From positions 1-64,000 of the forward strand of contig NZ_JAUSTU010000001.1 in assembly GCF_030813005.1 (NCBI RefSeq): a DNA stretch of 64,000 nt, written 5' to 3'. Both the position numbers and the translations under genes were made by a program. The notes under the pieces are model-generated. The model was not told where the DNA came from. It worked only from the letters and a program-made list of their open reading frames with translations, and did not search any database. Source of the DNA: Robertmurraya andreesenii. Lineage in GTDB: Bacteria > Bacillota > Bacilli > Bacillales > Cytobacillaceae. Of this stretch, positions 49,707 through 58,226 are shown piece by piece; position 1 is the stretch's first letter; every line of letters starts with the position of its first letter.

Positions 49707-50873
49707 TCAATAATTTAAGGCTGCCGCACCTAATGCTTTTGCAGCAACAAGCATGGCTTTTTCGTCAATATCAAATTTGGGGTGATGATGTGGGAACGCT
49801 TGCGTAACTCCTTCAGGCTTTGCCCCGGTAAAGAAGAAGGTTCCTTTCACATGTTCGAGATAATAGGCGAAGTCTTCACCGCCCATTTGCGGTTCCGATT
49901 CTTCTACTGTATGAACACCGGATATGTTCTGCACACAGTCAATGAGGTAATCGGTTTCCTCGCTATGATTGACGACCGCTGGGTATCCACGATGAAACTC
50001 ATAGGAATATTCGCAATCTGCGGCGATACACGTACCTTTTACAACCCTATCAATCTCCTGCTCAATGAATGTGCGGACATCCTCGTTAAAAGTACGGACC
50101 GTCCCGATGAGCTTTGCCTTATCAGCAATAACATTAAAGGCATTTTCCGCCACAAATGAACCAACTGAAATGACAGCGGAATCGACAGGATTCACTCTTC
50201 TACTAACAATTTGCTGGAGATTTAGAACTAGCTGTGAAGCAATCACAATGGCATCCTTTGTGGAATGAGGATGTGCACCATGCCCACCCTGGCCCTGGAT
50301 ATGAATTTCAAACCGATCAGCTGCGGCCATAATTGGACCTTTTCGGTATTGGATTTTACCGGTAGGTTCACTTGCCCAGAGATGCGTACCGAAAATGGCG
50401 TCAACTCCCTCTAGACAACCATCCTCTATCATAGAAATGGCTCCACCAGGTGCATACTCCTCGGCGTGCTGATGGATCATTACATATGTACCTGAAAGCT
50501 CATCCCTTAGTTCATGAAGGGCTTTGGCAAGGACTAAAAGAGTCGCCGTATGTCCGTCATGTCCGCATGCATGCATGACTCCTGGATTAAGAGATTTATA
50601 TGGAACCTCATTTTCTTCATGAATAGGAAGGGCGTCAAAATCGGCTCGCAAGGCAATCGTTTTACCTGGCTTAGCACCACGAATTTTGGCAACAACTCCA
50701 TTACCACCAACATTTCCTTGAACCTCAACGCCAAGCTTCTCATAAAAGGATTTAATATACTGGGCAGTGTTTACTTCTTGAAAGGATAGCTCAGGATGCT
50801 GGTGCAGATACCTTCTGATCTCAACCATTTCATCATAATAGTTTTCAAGCTTTGTAAATAACTGTTCTAACAT
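49707..50873 (-). CDS. yhaA: M20-family amidohydrolase, YhaA-like
   Basis: A 388-residue aminoacylase/IAA-amino-acid-hydrolase type enzyme. Metal motifs are MHACGHDGHTA (about 101-111), HQHAEEYAPGG and the C-terminal MGGEDFAYYL. It would release a free amino acid from an N-acyl derivative. ATG 50873 follows AGAGGAGA. It lies next to ecsC as yhaA does in B. subtilis. The substrate is unknown. Confidence 0.9.
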   Translation of the reverse strand: MLEQLFTKLENYYDEMVEIRRYLHQHPELSFQEVNTAQYIKSFYEKLGVEVQGNVGGNGVVAKIRGAKPGKTIALRADFDALPIHEENEVPYKSLNPGVMHACGHDGHTATLLVLAKALHELRDELSGTYVMIHQHAEEYAPGGAISMIEDGCLEGVDAIFGTHLWASEPTGKIQYRKGPIMAAADRFEIHIQGQGGHGAHPHSTKDAIVIASQLVLNLQQIVSRRVNPVDSAVISVGSFVAENAFNVIADKAKLIGTVRTFNEDVRTFIEQEIDRVVKGTCIAADCEYSYEFHRGYPAVVNHSEETDYLIDCVQNISGVHTVEESEPQMGGEDFAYYLEHVKGTFFFTGAKPEGVTQAFPHHHPKFDIDEKAMLVAAKALGAAALNY

Positions 50874-51002
50874 GATCGTCTCTCCTCTTTATGTATAATT
50901 TTTTGTCTATTTTGAATTATAATAAGATTTTATCACATATTCTTAGAGACTCGAAGAAAATTTATTTGAAAATTTTTTTTGACAGAAGGCTGTGTTGATT
51001 TT

Positions 51003-51073
51003 AGCCCTATACTTGTGCGTGAACGGGTTTTATTCGGTACGAATAACTTAGTGAACGTATAAGTATAAGGCGG
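51003..51073 (+). repeat. 71-bp palindromic repeat, copy C
   Basis: The same length and core as A and B, but the outer arms changed together: CTATACTTGTGCGT with ACGTATAAGTATA, keeping the pairing. The inner arm (GAATAACTTAG) has diverged. It is located in the yhaA-lactonase intergenic region. Confidence 0.88.
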
Positions 51074-51108
51074 AATATTGAGCAATCACCAAATATAACA
51101 GAGCAAAT

Positions 51109-51138
51109 AAAAAAGGATGAGGTAGCACCATCCTTTTT
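51109..51138 (-). terminator. Terminator of the lactonase gene
   Basis: AAAAAGGATG and CATCCTTTTT enclose a 9-nt loop; on the minus strand a T run follows. Confidence 0.88.
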
Positions 51139-51153
51139 TACTAGTCAATTAAA

Positions 51154-52200
51154 TTAATCATGCAAAAATTTTACACAGACTGGATCCGGGACCACGATAT
51201 CCGATTGAACTAATGTTAGTTTACCGGTTTCTGGATTACGCTCGAAAAGAACGAGGCTGCTCGATTCCTGATTGGACGCAACGATGTATTTTTCAGATGG
51301 GTCAAGAGCAAAATCTCTCGGCCATTTCCCTGCTGTTGATGCATGCTCGACAAAGCTCAGTTCACCGCTATCTTGATTGATGTTAAATACGGCAATGCTG
51401 TTGTGTCCACGATTCCCAGCATAAATAAATTTTCCATCGGAGGAAATATGAATGGCGCTTCCTTGACTGTTCTCTTCAAATCCATCAGGGATGGTCGAAA
51501 TGTATTGCACCTCAGTAAAGCTGCCATCGATTTCATTATAGGAAAGAACAATCACCTCAGAGCTTAATTCTGTCATGACATAGGCCATCTTGAGATGAGG
51601 ATGAAAAACAATATGGCGCGGGCCACTTCCTGCTTTAACAGATAATTGATGCCTCTCAGTTAAAATCCCATTATCCAGTTCATATGTATAGACCTTGTCA
51701 CATCCCAAATCCACAGCGATTACATATTTTTCGTCAGGGGTAAACCCAGAATAATGGGTATGTGGCTTTTCTTGACGTGGATCAGGACCTGTGCCTTGAT
51801 GCTCCACTACGGATGCTGGCGGTTGAAGGGTCCCATCCATATTTAATAGGTAGGAATCGATCGTTCCTTTATGGTAGTTGGCAGATACTATATTTCGGTT
51901 CTTGCTGTCCACACTCACATGACAAGGAGGAGCACCAGTTGTAACCTGATGATTTAATGGGGTTAGCTTTGCTTTTTCCTTATCTAAAGCAAAAGCAGCG
52001 ACCCCACCTAAATCACCTTCTTTCACAACCGAGTAAAGAAATTGATTGTCCCTGCTAATTGCTAGATAGGTTGGATTCTCAAGCTCGGCGGCAAGCTGTG
52101 GCTCTTCTATTTTCGCTGTAGCTGTATCTAAAGTGAGGGAATAGATTCCTCGACTATTTCCTTTTGTATAGGTACCAACAAAACCTGTAAATTTGGTCAT
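51154..52200 (-). CDS. Lactonase-family beta-propeller protein (YkgB type)
   Basis: A 348-residue seven-bladed propeller of the 6-phosphogluconolactonase YbhE/YkgB family. Repeating features include GTYTKGNSRGIYSL at the start, HVSVDSKNRNIVSANYHKGT, GSGPRHIVFHP and WPRDFALDPSEKYIVASNQ. It would hydrolyse a sugar lactone, probably 6-phosphogluconolactone. ATG 52200 is 6 nt after GGAGGG. Confidence 0.88.
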   Translation of the reverse strand: MTKFTGFVGTYTKGNSRGIYSLTLDTATAKIEEPQLAAELENPTYLAISRDNQFLYSVVKEGDLGGVAAFALDKEKAKLTPLNHQVTTGAPPCHVSVDSKNRNIVSANYHKGTIDSYLLNMDGTLQPPASVVEHQGTGPDPRQEKPHTHYSGFTPDEKYVIAVDLGCDKVYTYELDNGILTERHQLSVKAGSGPRHIVFHPHLKMAYVMTELSSEVIVLSYNEIDGSFTEVQYISTIPDGFEENSQGSAIHISSDGKFIYAGNRGHNSIAVFNINQDSGELSFVEHASTAGKWPRDFALDPSEKYIVASNQESSSLVLFERNPETGKLTLVQSDIVVPDPVCVKFLHD

Positions 52201-52278
52201 CAATATCCCTCCAAATGTTATGAATCACTTCACCTATAGTTTACAATATTTATTGAGAAAATACGAGAGAAGTTACAT

Positions 52279-52296
52279 CTCCGTCTCAAGACGGAG
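52279..52296 (+). promoter_or_regulatory. Perfect dyad upstream of liaF
   Basis: CTCCGTCT-CA-AGACGGAG is an 8-bp perfect inverted repeat about 110 bp before liaF, without a T run. It could be an operator, perhaps for LiaR, or an RNA hairpin. Confidence 0.4.
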
Positions 52297-52408
52297 GACA
52301 AAACAACCCAAGGTTTGTTCATGAACGGAGAAAAAATAGTAAACTAAAAAGAAAGGAAAATCCCTGTCGAAATCGAAATGTTTAAGAAGGTTAAGAAAGT
52401 AGGGAATT

Positions 52409-53200
52409 ATGTTGAGATATCGGTCCATCAATCAGATTTTATTTGCCTTATTCCTCTTGGCTATTGGAGTTGTTCTTCTTCTCGTGAATATTGGTGTCAT
52501 TTCCTTGGAAATAATGGACTTTATTGTCTATTCCTATCCTTTTTTCTTTTTGGCAATAGGAATCAGTATGCTTTTCGGTAATTTGCTGAAAAAAAGGAAT
52601 GATCTATTCTTTAGTTCATTTGTTGTCCTGTTCTTCTCCTTGCTTGTCCTAGATCGCTTCCATGTGATTGACTTCGGTTTCTGGGATATATGGAAGCTGT
52701 GGCCTGTATTGATCATTTTATTTGCCTTTTCCATATTATTTAAAAAAAGAAGCCTTAGGATTCATTTCACGAACGATTTAGCCTCAGACATGTATAAAAA
52801 AGGTCTAGATGGTGAACTATTGGGCGGCCGAAAAAAAGTTCGAGGATTAACAATTGGAGATATTAGCTTTAAGGAAAACAATTGGGCGCTGGAGCCGATG
52901 GAATTATACAACACGATAGGTGATTATTTCATCGATTTTAACAAAGCCTATATTCCAGAAAAAGAGACCTCGGTAACCCTTAAGGGATGGATTGGTGATG
53001 TCAAAATGATCATTCCTGAAGGAGTGCCAGTCAGTATTCAAGCAAACATAAAGGTAGGGGATATTCGCATTTTTGATCATAAATCAGAGGCGATTAACCG
53101 TTATTTGGAATACGAGACACCCGGATATGATGAAGCAACTAGAAAGCTGAAGATCATGATCGAACTTAAGATAGGTTCTATCCGAATTGATAAGGTATAG
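52409..53200 (+). CDS. liaF: LiaF-like membrane inhibitor of the LiaRS system
   Basis: A 263-residue protein with four TM helices in the first 115 residues and a C-terminal beta-rich soluble domain (LKGWIGDVKMIIPEGVPVSI, IKVGDIRIFDHKS) typical of LiaF/YvqF. LiaF holds the LiaS kinase off until the cell wall is stressed. ATG 52409. The 3' end is 10 bp before liaS. Confidence 0.92.
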   Translation: MLRYRSINQILFALFLLAIGVVLLLVNIGVISLEIMDFIVYSYPFFFLAIGISMLFGNLLKKRNDLFFSSFVVLFFSLLVLDRFHVIDFGFWDIWKLWPVLIILFAFSILFKKRSLRIHFTNDLASDMYKKGLDGELLGGRKKVRGLTIGDISFKENNWALEPMELYNTIGDYFIDFNKAYIPEKETSVTLKGWIGDVKMIIPEGVPVSIQANIKVGDIRIFDHKSEAINRYLEYETPGYDEATRKLKIMIELKIGSIRIDKV

Positions 53201-53210
53201 GGAGAATCAT

Positions 53211-54263
53211 ATGAAGAAATTAAAAAGCATCCGTTTTTGGTTTATACAAACCTTTGTCATGATGGCTTTCATCAGTACTTTAATCATCTTTGTAGGTCTG
53301 CAAATCTACTTGGTTGTTTCGGATTCCGCCATATTGGATATAAGAATGACTCTATGGCTCTCTCTTTTTGCGCTCGTTGTTTTTTTGTTGGTAGGGGGAT
53401 ATTTTGGCATAAAAGGCAGCTATCTAATTAAAGGGAGATTAACAGATATTCATCTATTTGTCTCGACGCTAAGAAGTGGAAATACAACGGACAAAATCCC
53501 TATCTATGAAAAGGATGAGATTGGTCTTGTATCAGAGGAATTAAATCTACTGGCGGACTATATTCAGGAGCAAAAGCAATCAATGCAGAGATTAGCAGAT
53601 AAGAAGACTTCATTAGCACAATCTGCCCATGCTGCTGCAGTGATGGAGGAAAGGCAGAGACTGGCAAGGGATCTTCATGATGTGGTCAGTCAACAGCTCT
53701 TTGCCCTAGGTATGATGTCTTCTGCTACATTAAGATTATTTGAACTGGATCGTGAGAAAGCGAAGGAACAGCTAGAGGAAATCAATCGTATCGCTGCAAA
53801 TGCACAAGGGGAAATGCGTGCCCTCCTACTTCATCTTCGACCAATCCAGCTTAGTAATGAGCGACTTTCTGATGGGATCATTAAGCTCCTTCAAGAGCTA
53901 AAAGGAAAAACAAATCTTCACTTCCAGGCGAGCATCGATGATATCGAAAATATTTCTAAAGCAACAGAGGAGCATCTATTCCGTATCATTCAAGAGGCGC
54001 TTTCCAACATTCTGCGGCATGCAGAGGCAAAGAAGATCAAAATCACACTCACTGAAAAAGAGAATACTATCTATTTGTTTATCGCTGATGACGGTAAGGG
54101 CTTTAACCCGAGTGTGGAGCGAATAGCCTCATACGGCTTGAAGACGATGCGTGAAAGATGCGAAGAGGTGGGGGGAGTATTCAATATTCGCTCAAAGGAA
54201 AAGGAAGGAACATATATTGATATTCGAGTGCCATTGACAAGGGAGAGTATGAAAAATGATTAG
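53211..54263 (+). CDS. liaS: LiaS-like sensor histidine kinase
   Basis: A 350-residue intramembrane-type kinase with two TM helices (about 10-32 and 45-68) separated by a very short loop, HAMP, HisKA_3 with the phosphoacceptor His in LARDLHDVVSQQLF (about 160) and a HATPase domain (DDGKGF, YGLKTMRERC). ATG 53211 is 7 nt after AGGGAGA. It responds to cell-wall antibiotics in B. subtilis. It overlaps liaR by 8 nt. Confidence 0.93.
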   Translation: MKKLKSIRFWFIQTFVMMAFISTLIIFVGLQIYLVVSDSAILDIRMTLWLSLFALVVFLLVGGYFGIKGSYLIKGRLTDIHLFVSTLRSGNTTDKIPIYEKDEIGLVSEELNLLADYIQEQKQSMQRLADKKTSLAQSAHAAAVMEERQRLARDLHDVVSQQLFALGMMSSATLRLFELDREKAKEQLEEINRIAANAQGEMRALLLHLRPIQLSNERLSDGIIKLLQELKGKTNLHFQASIDDIENISKATEEHLFRIIQEALSNILRHAEAKKIKITLTEKENTIYLFIADDGKGFNPSVERIASYGLKTMRERCEEVGGVFNIRSKEKEGTYIDIRVPLTRESMKND

Positions 54264-54894
54264 AGTGGCAGTTGTGGATGACCATGAAATGGTGAGAAAA
54301 GGGATTATCTCCTATTTAATTACCGAGCAGGAAATAGAGATTGTTGGCGAGGCGAAAAGCGGATTTGATGCGGTCAAGCTTGTGCTTGATAAAAGACCAG
54401 ATGTCGTATTAATGGATCTATTAATGGAAAATGGAACGGGTATTGATGCGACGAAGGAGATACTTAAGACGTATCCAGAATGCAAAATCATTATTATTAC
54501 AAGCTTCTATGATGATGAACAAGTATTCCCGGCGATTGAGGCAGGTGCCTTTAGCTATATGCTCAAAACCGCAACTGCTGAAGAGGTGGTTCGAGCCATT
54601 CGCAAGGCGGTTGATGGTGAAGCGGTGATTGAGCCTAAGGTTGCCAATCGAATGATGAGACGATTACGTCCGCAGGAGAGAAAGCCTCATGATGAATTAA
54701 CCGAACGGGAGCTTGAGGTGCTGATGTGTATTGGCGAAGGGATGACCAACCAAGAAATTAGCGAAGAGCTTTTTATTGGGATTAAGACGGTAAAGACCCA
54801 TGTGAGCAATATTTTGAGCAAGCTTGATGTAACCGACCGAACTCAGGCAGCAGTCTATGCCAATCGAAATGGAATCATCAAGGAAAATCGTTGA
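54256..54894 (+). CDS. liaR: LiaR-like response regulator (NarL/FixJ family)
   Basis: A 212-residue regulator: receiver (DDHEMV, phosphoacceptor in VVLMDLLMENGTG, about Asp55) and LuxR-type HTH (LTERELEVLMCIGEGMTNQEI, IKTVKTHVSNILSKL). In B. subtilis it drives the liaIH operon; no liaI or liaH gene is present in this window, so the target must be elsewhere or absent. Confidence 0.93.
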   Translation: MIRVAVVDDHEMVRKGIISYLITEQEIEIVGEAKSGFDAVKLVLDKRPDVVLMDLLMENGTGIDATKEILKTYPECKIIIITSFYDDEQVFPAIEAGAFSYMLKTATAEEVVRAIRKAVDGEAVIEPKVANRMMRRLRPQERKPHDELTERELEVLMCIGEGMTNQEISEELFIGIKTVKTHVSNILSKLDVTDRTQAAVYANRNGIIKENR

Positions 54895-54957
54895 TATCTT
54901 ATTTTTAACTTAGCCCTTCATAGATTCTGAAGGGTGAGAAAGTAAGAAGAAAGTGAA

Positions 54958-54986
54958 GGGAATGCAAAACGGCATTCTCTTTTTTA
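54958..54986 (+). terminator. Terminator after liaR
   Basis: GAATGC and GCATTC arms around a 6-nt loop followed by TCTTTTTTAT. A second hairpin CCCTTCA...TGAAGGG lies at about 54914-54932. Confidence 0.8.
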
Positions 54987-55128
54987 TATGGCTCTTTTCT
55001 CAAACATGGTTGTCATTGACCAATAAATAATTTCTTTTGTTCATAAGATTCTCCTTTTTAGGAGGTAAAGACTCTAATCATATTCGTTATAATAAAAGAA
55101 AAGGCTATTAAAAGCGGGTGTTTCTTTA

Positions 55129-56127
55129 ATGAAAACGAAATGGTATCTATTTATTTCGATAATTTTGACTTTGTCTATTGTTATTTATAATTTCGTTAGT
55201 TTTGATAAGGAAAACCCCTATAAGATCGGAATCTTAATGGTTGGGAAAGAGCGAAGCGAGAAATATGAAGGCTTGCAGGCTGGGTTGTTGGACTTAGGGT
55301 ATGAAAAAGAGGATTTTCATTTTATTGTGAAATCTGCAAAGGATGATACGGAATTATTAAGAAAACAAATTAAGGAGCTCTTGAATGAAGATATAGACTT
55401 AATTGTTACTTTAGGCGGAATTGAGACAGTTGAGTTAAAGAAGCAAATAGAAAAGGAAAACAGAACCATTCCAGTAGTATTTGCCGGGGTAGCTGCCCCG
55501 AGGGAAATCGGTATTATTGATGATTATCGTTCCCCTGGAGGTAGTTTTACGGGAATTAATAATTACCACACTAGTTTATCTGGCAAAAGGCTTGAATTAC
55601 TACACGATCTAGTTCCTTCTATTGAAAGGGTACTTGTTATTTATGACCAGGATGTTGATGTAAGTAGACTTAGCTTACAGAAAACAATTGAAGCTGCTGA
55701 GGCACTTTCTATCAAAATCATTCCTTTTAATGTATCAAATAAAGACTATAAAGACCTAATGGAAAGAACGGTTCAGAAGAATGATGCCCTGCTTATTCTT
55801 CCCAGCTTTCGCATTGAGTCATTAACAAAAGAAATTGTCTCTTTTTCAAAGGAATATGCCATTCCCGTTATGGGGATCTATGAGCATGAGGTAGAGGCTG
55901 GTTACTTAGCAAGCTATGGGTCTAGTTTTTTTGATCAAGGTTACCATTCCTCTAGGTTTGTCAGTTCTATTCTTCAGGGGAATTCTCCTAGTCAAATTCC
56001 GACCGAATTACCAGATACAGTTCGTTTTCTTATCAACAAAGAAGTGACGGACAAGTTGAATATCCACGTTAGCAAGGAATTAATCCCCATGGCAGAGTTT
56101 ATCAATGAAAAGGGGGAGATCCAGTGA
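55129..56127 (+). CDS. Membrane-anchored ABC-type substrate-binding protein, likely sensor subunit
   Basis: A 332-residue protein of the ABC_sub_bind (TrpX-like) fold. An uncleaved-looking N-terminal hydrophobic helix (about 5-23) lacks a lipobox Cys. The two-lobed binding core contains GILMVGKERSEKYEG, IDLIVTLGG, FAGVAAPREIGI and GSFTGINNY. No ABC permease or ATPase is nearby; instead the gene overlaps the kinase gene by 4 nt and is followed by the activator gene. So it probably detects a ligand outside the cell and passes the signal to the kinase. Confidence 0.85.
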   Translation: MKTKWYLFISIILTLSIVIYNFVSFDKENPYKIGILMVGKERSEKYEGLQAGLLDLGYEKEDFHFIVKSAKDDTELLRKQIKELLNEDIDLIVTLGGIETVELKKQIEKENRTIPVVFAGVAAPREIGIIDDYRSPGGSFTGINNYHTSLSGKRLELLHDLVPSIERVLVIYDQDVDVSRLSLQKTIEAAEALSIKIIPFNVSNKDYKDLMERTVQKNDALLILPSFRIESLTKEIVSFSKEYAIPVMGIYEHEVEAGYLASYGSSFFDQGYHSSRFVSSILQGNSPSQIPTELPDTVRFLINKEVTDKLNIHVSKELIPMAEFINEKGEIQ

Positions 56128-58226
56128 AAAGTAGATCTTTGTTAAGTTGGTTTTATTCCCAATCTATTCGGAATAAAGTGCTTGTCTTTGGAGTTCTCAT
56201 GTCGACGATCCCCCTTTTATTGATTAGCTATTTTTATTACACACAGGTAAAAATGGATCTAGAAGATAGAATTATGGAGAAGCAAGAGCTGTTAACGAAA
56301 AATTTATCCAGTGAAATAAAGCTGGAGTTTGGCAAAACTCTTCAGCAAATTCAAATGTTCGCTGCATTATATCAATATGGCGATGGGAAACAAGGCTTTT
56401 ATGAGATTTTTCAACAAAATGAAACGATTGATGAAATTGTCATTACGAATAACTCTGGAGGTGTGGTTGAGCGTGTTTCCAGGTATCAGCTCAATCTTCC
56501 ACAAAAGGATGAAAATTGGTTTACGGATGAAATGTGGGATGATTTCCAAACAGAGGATAAGGTCTATGGGGCGGTTGAATTTAATGATTTAGGACAACCG
56601 GTGATCAAACTCGCCATTCCCCTTCTCAATGAAGGAGAAAGGTACGGAATTGGAGTCAGCATACAGCTACAGAAAATTATTGGTCGAATCTCTTCCTTAA
56701 GGCAAGATTCATCTTCCTATTTATATCTGCTTGATCAATATGGCCGAGTCATTGCCCATCAAGATTATAGCAGACTATGGGAAAAATCAACTGCATATGA
56801 AAGCAAGAATTTACTAAGCGTAAAAACAAACATAGAGGAATTGAATTGGACACTGGTCATGGAACAACCAAAAGGGACTGCATACCTACCGATTAATAAA
56901 ATGTTTCAAACAGGGCTGATTGCTGTGGCAGTCTCAACACTTCTTATAAGTATTATTAGTATCTACGCTGGTCTCTATTTTACCAAGCCGATTCTCCTTT
57001 TGGACCAAGGAATGAAAAAACTAAAGCACGGGATCAAAATCTCACCAATAGAATTGAAACAAAAGGATGAAGTGGGAAAGCTTGCCCAGTCCTTTAATGA
57101 AATGACGAAAGAGTTACAAACGAAGTCACTTCAGCTAGAAATGGAAAAGGAACGGCTAAAAGTTGTGGTTGAGGGGATCGGTGCTGGCCTTGCCCTCGTC
57201 ACAAAAGAATATGCTGTCACATGGATGAATCCAACCTTACGGGAGTGGATCGAGCATCAAGACCTGAATCTTCCTTGTTATACAATGATTGGTGGGCACC
57301 CTTCTCCATGTAATGATTGTCCTATTACGGATCTCAATCTTGGCGAGGGAAGCGGGAATAAAGAGATGAAACTAATGACGAAGAGTGGGGATGAAAGGAT
57401 CTTTCAGCATCGCGTCTTTTCTCTTAGTCATGCGATTGAAGGTGAAGGAGAGTTTCTAGTAGTCATTGAGGACATTACAGAACAAAGGGAAATGGAAGAG
57501 AAAATTATCCAGACAGACAAATTATCCGCACTTGGACTAATGGCTTCAAGCTTTGCGCATGAGGTGAATAATCCTCTTACAACGATTAATGTATATGCGG
57601 AGGATTTAACCGATCGGTTTGAAATGAAAGACGAGACTTTAGATGATGATGAAATTTATGATTACTTAAGAAAAATCATTGAAAATACGAAGCGCTGCAA
57701 AAGCATTACGAGCAATCTTCTAAACTTCTCGCGAAAATCCCAATGGAAAAATACATCAGTTGATATTGAGGACACGATCGAAAATAGCATCCGTTTAGTG
57801 GAGCACACATTGAAACGAAAAAATATTTCCGTTCAGCTGAGGATGGATACCTCGTTGCCAACTATTGTTGGGGATCATTTAAAGCTGATGCAGGTGTTCG
57901 TCAACTTAATCAATAATGCGGTCGATGCGATGGAAGAGGGTGGGTATCTAACCATTTCTGCTGTTCAAAATAGGAGCAAGGTTAAGGTAACGGTAGGAGA
58001 TACAGGGATTGGAATTCCAAGAGAGCATATTTCTAAATTATTCGATCCTTTCTATACAACCAAGCCTGTTGGGAAAGGAACAGGTCTTGGCCTTTCTGTA
58101 TGCTATGGGATCATTCAGCAATTTGGTGGAAATGTAGAAATTGAGAGTGAAGAAGGAAAAGGGACGGAGGTAACTGTTCTTATTCCGATTAAGGAGGAAA
58201 AACAATGGGTGCAGCAAAGCTCTTAA
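56124..58226 (+). CDS. Sensor histidine kinase with PAS domain bearing a Cys triad
   Basis: A 700-residue kinase: TM1 (about 17-38), extracytoplasmic Cache-like region (about 40-260), TM2 (about 263-287), HAMP (about 288-340), a PAS domain (about 345-450), HisKA with His479 in SSFAHEVNNPL, and HATPase (NLINNAVDAMEEGG, DTGIGIP, GTGLGLSVCYGI). The PAS domain contains Cys385, Cys396 and Cys399 in LPCY...PSPCNDCP, which could bind a metal or cluster or act as a redox switch. The HxxNNPL H-box is of the NtrB-like type, matching the NtrC-type partner encoded next. It overlaps both neighbouring genes. Confidence 0.9.
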   Translation: MKSRSLLSWFYSQSIRNKVLVFGVLMSTIPLLLISYFYYTQVKMDLEDRIMEKQELLTKNLSSEIKLEFGKTLQQIQMFAALYQYGDGKQGFYEIFQQNETIDEIVITNNSGGVVERVSRYQLNLPQKDENWFTDEMWDDFQTEDKVYGAVEFNDLGQPVIKLAIPLLNEGERYGIGVSIQLQKIIGRISSLRQDSSSYLYLLDQYGRVIAHQDYSRLWEKSTAYESKNLLSVKTNIEELNWTLVMEQPKGTAYLPINKMFQTGLIAVAVSTLLISIISIYAGLYFTKPILLLDQGMKKLKHGIKISPIELKQKDEVGKLAQSFNEMTKELQTKSLQLEMEKERLKVVVEGIGAGLALVTKEYAVTWMNPTLREWIEHQDLNLPCYTMIGGHPSPCNDCPITDLNLGEGSGNKEMKLMTKSGDERIFQHRVFSLSHAIEGEGEFLVVIEDITEQREMEEKIIQTDKLSALGLMASSFAHEVNNPLTTINVYAEDLTDRFEMKDETLDDDEIYDYLRKIIENTKRCKSITSNLLNFSRKSQWKNTSVDIEDTIENSIRLVEHTLKRKNISVQLRMDTSLPTIVGDHLKLMQVFVNLINNAVDAMEEGGYLTISAVQNRSKVKVTVGDTGIGIPREHISKLFDPFYTTKPVGKGTGLGLSVCYGIIQQFGGNVEIESEEGKGTEVTVLIPIKEEKQWVQQSS

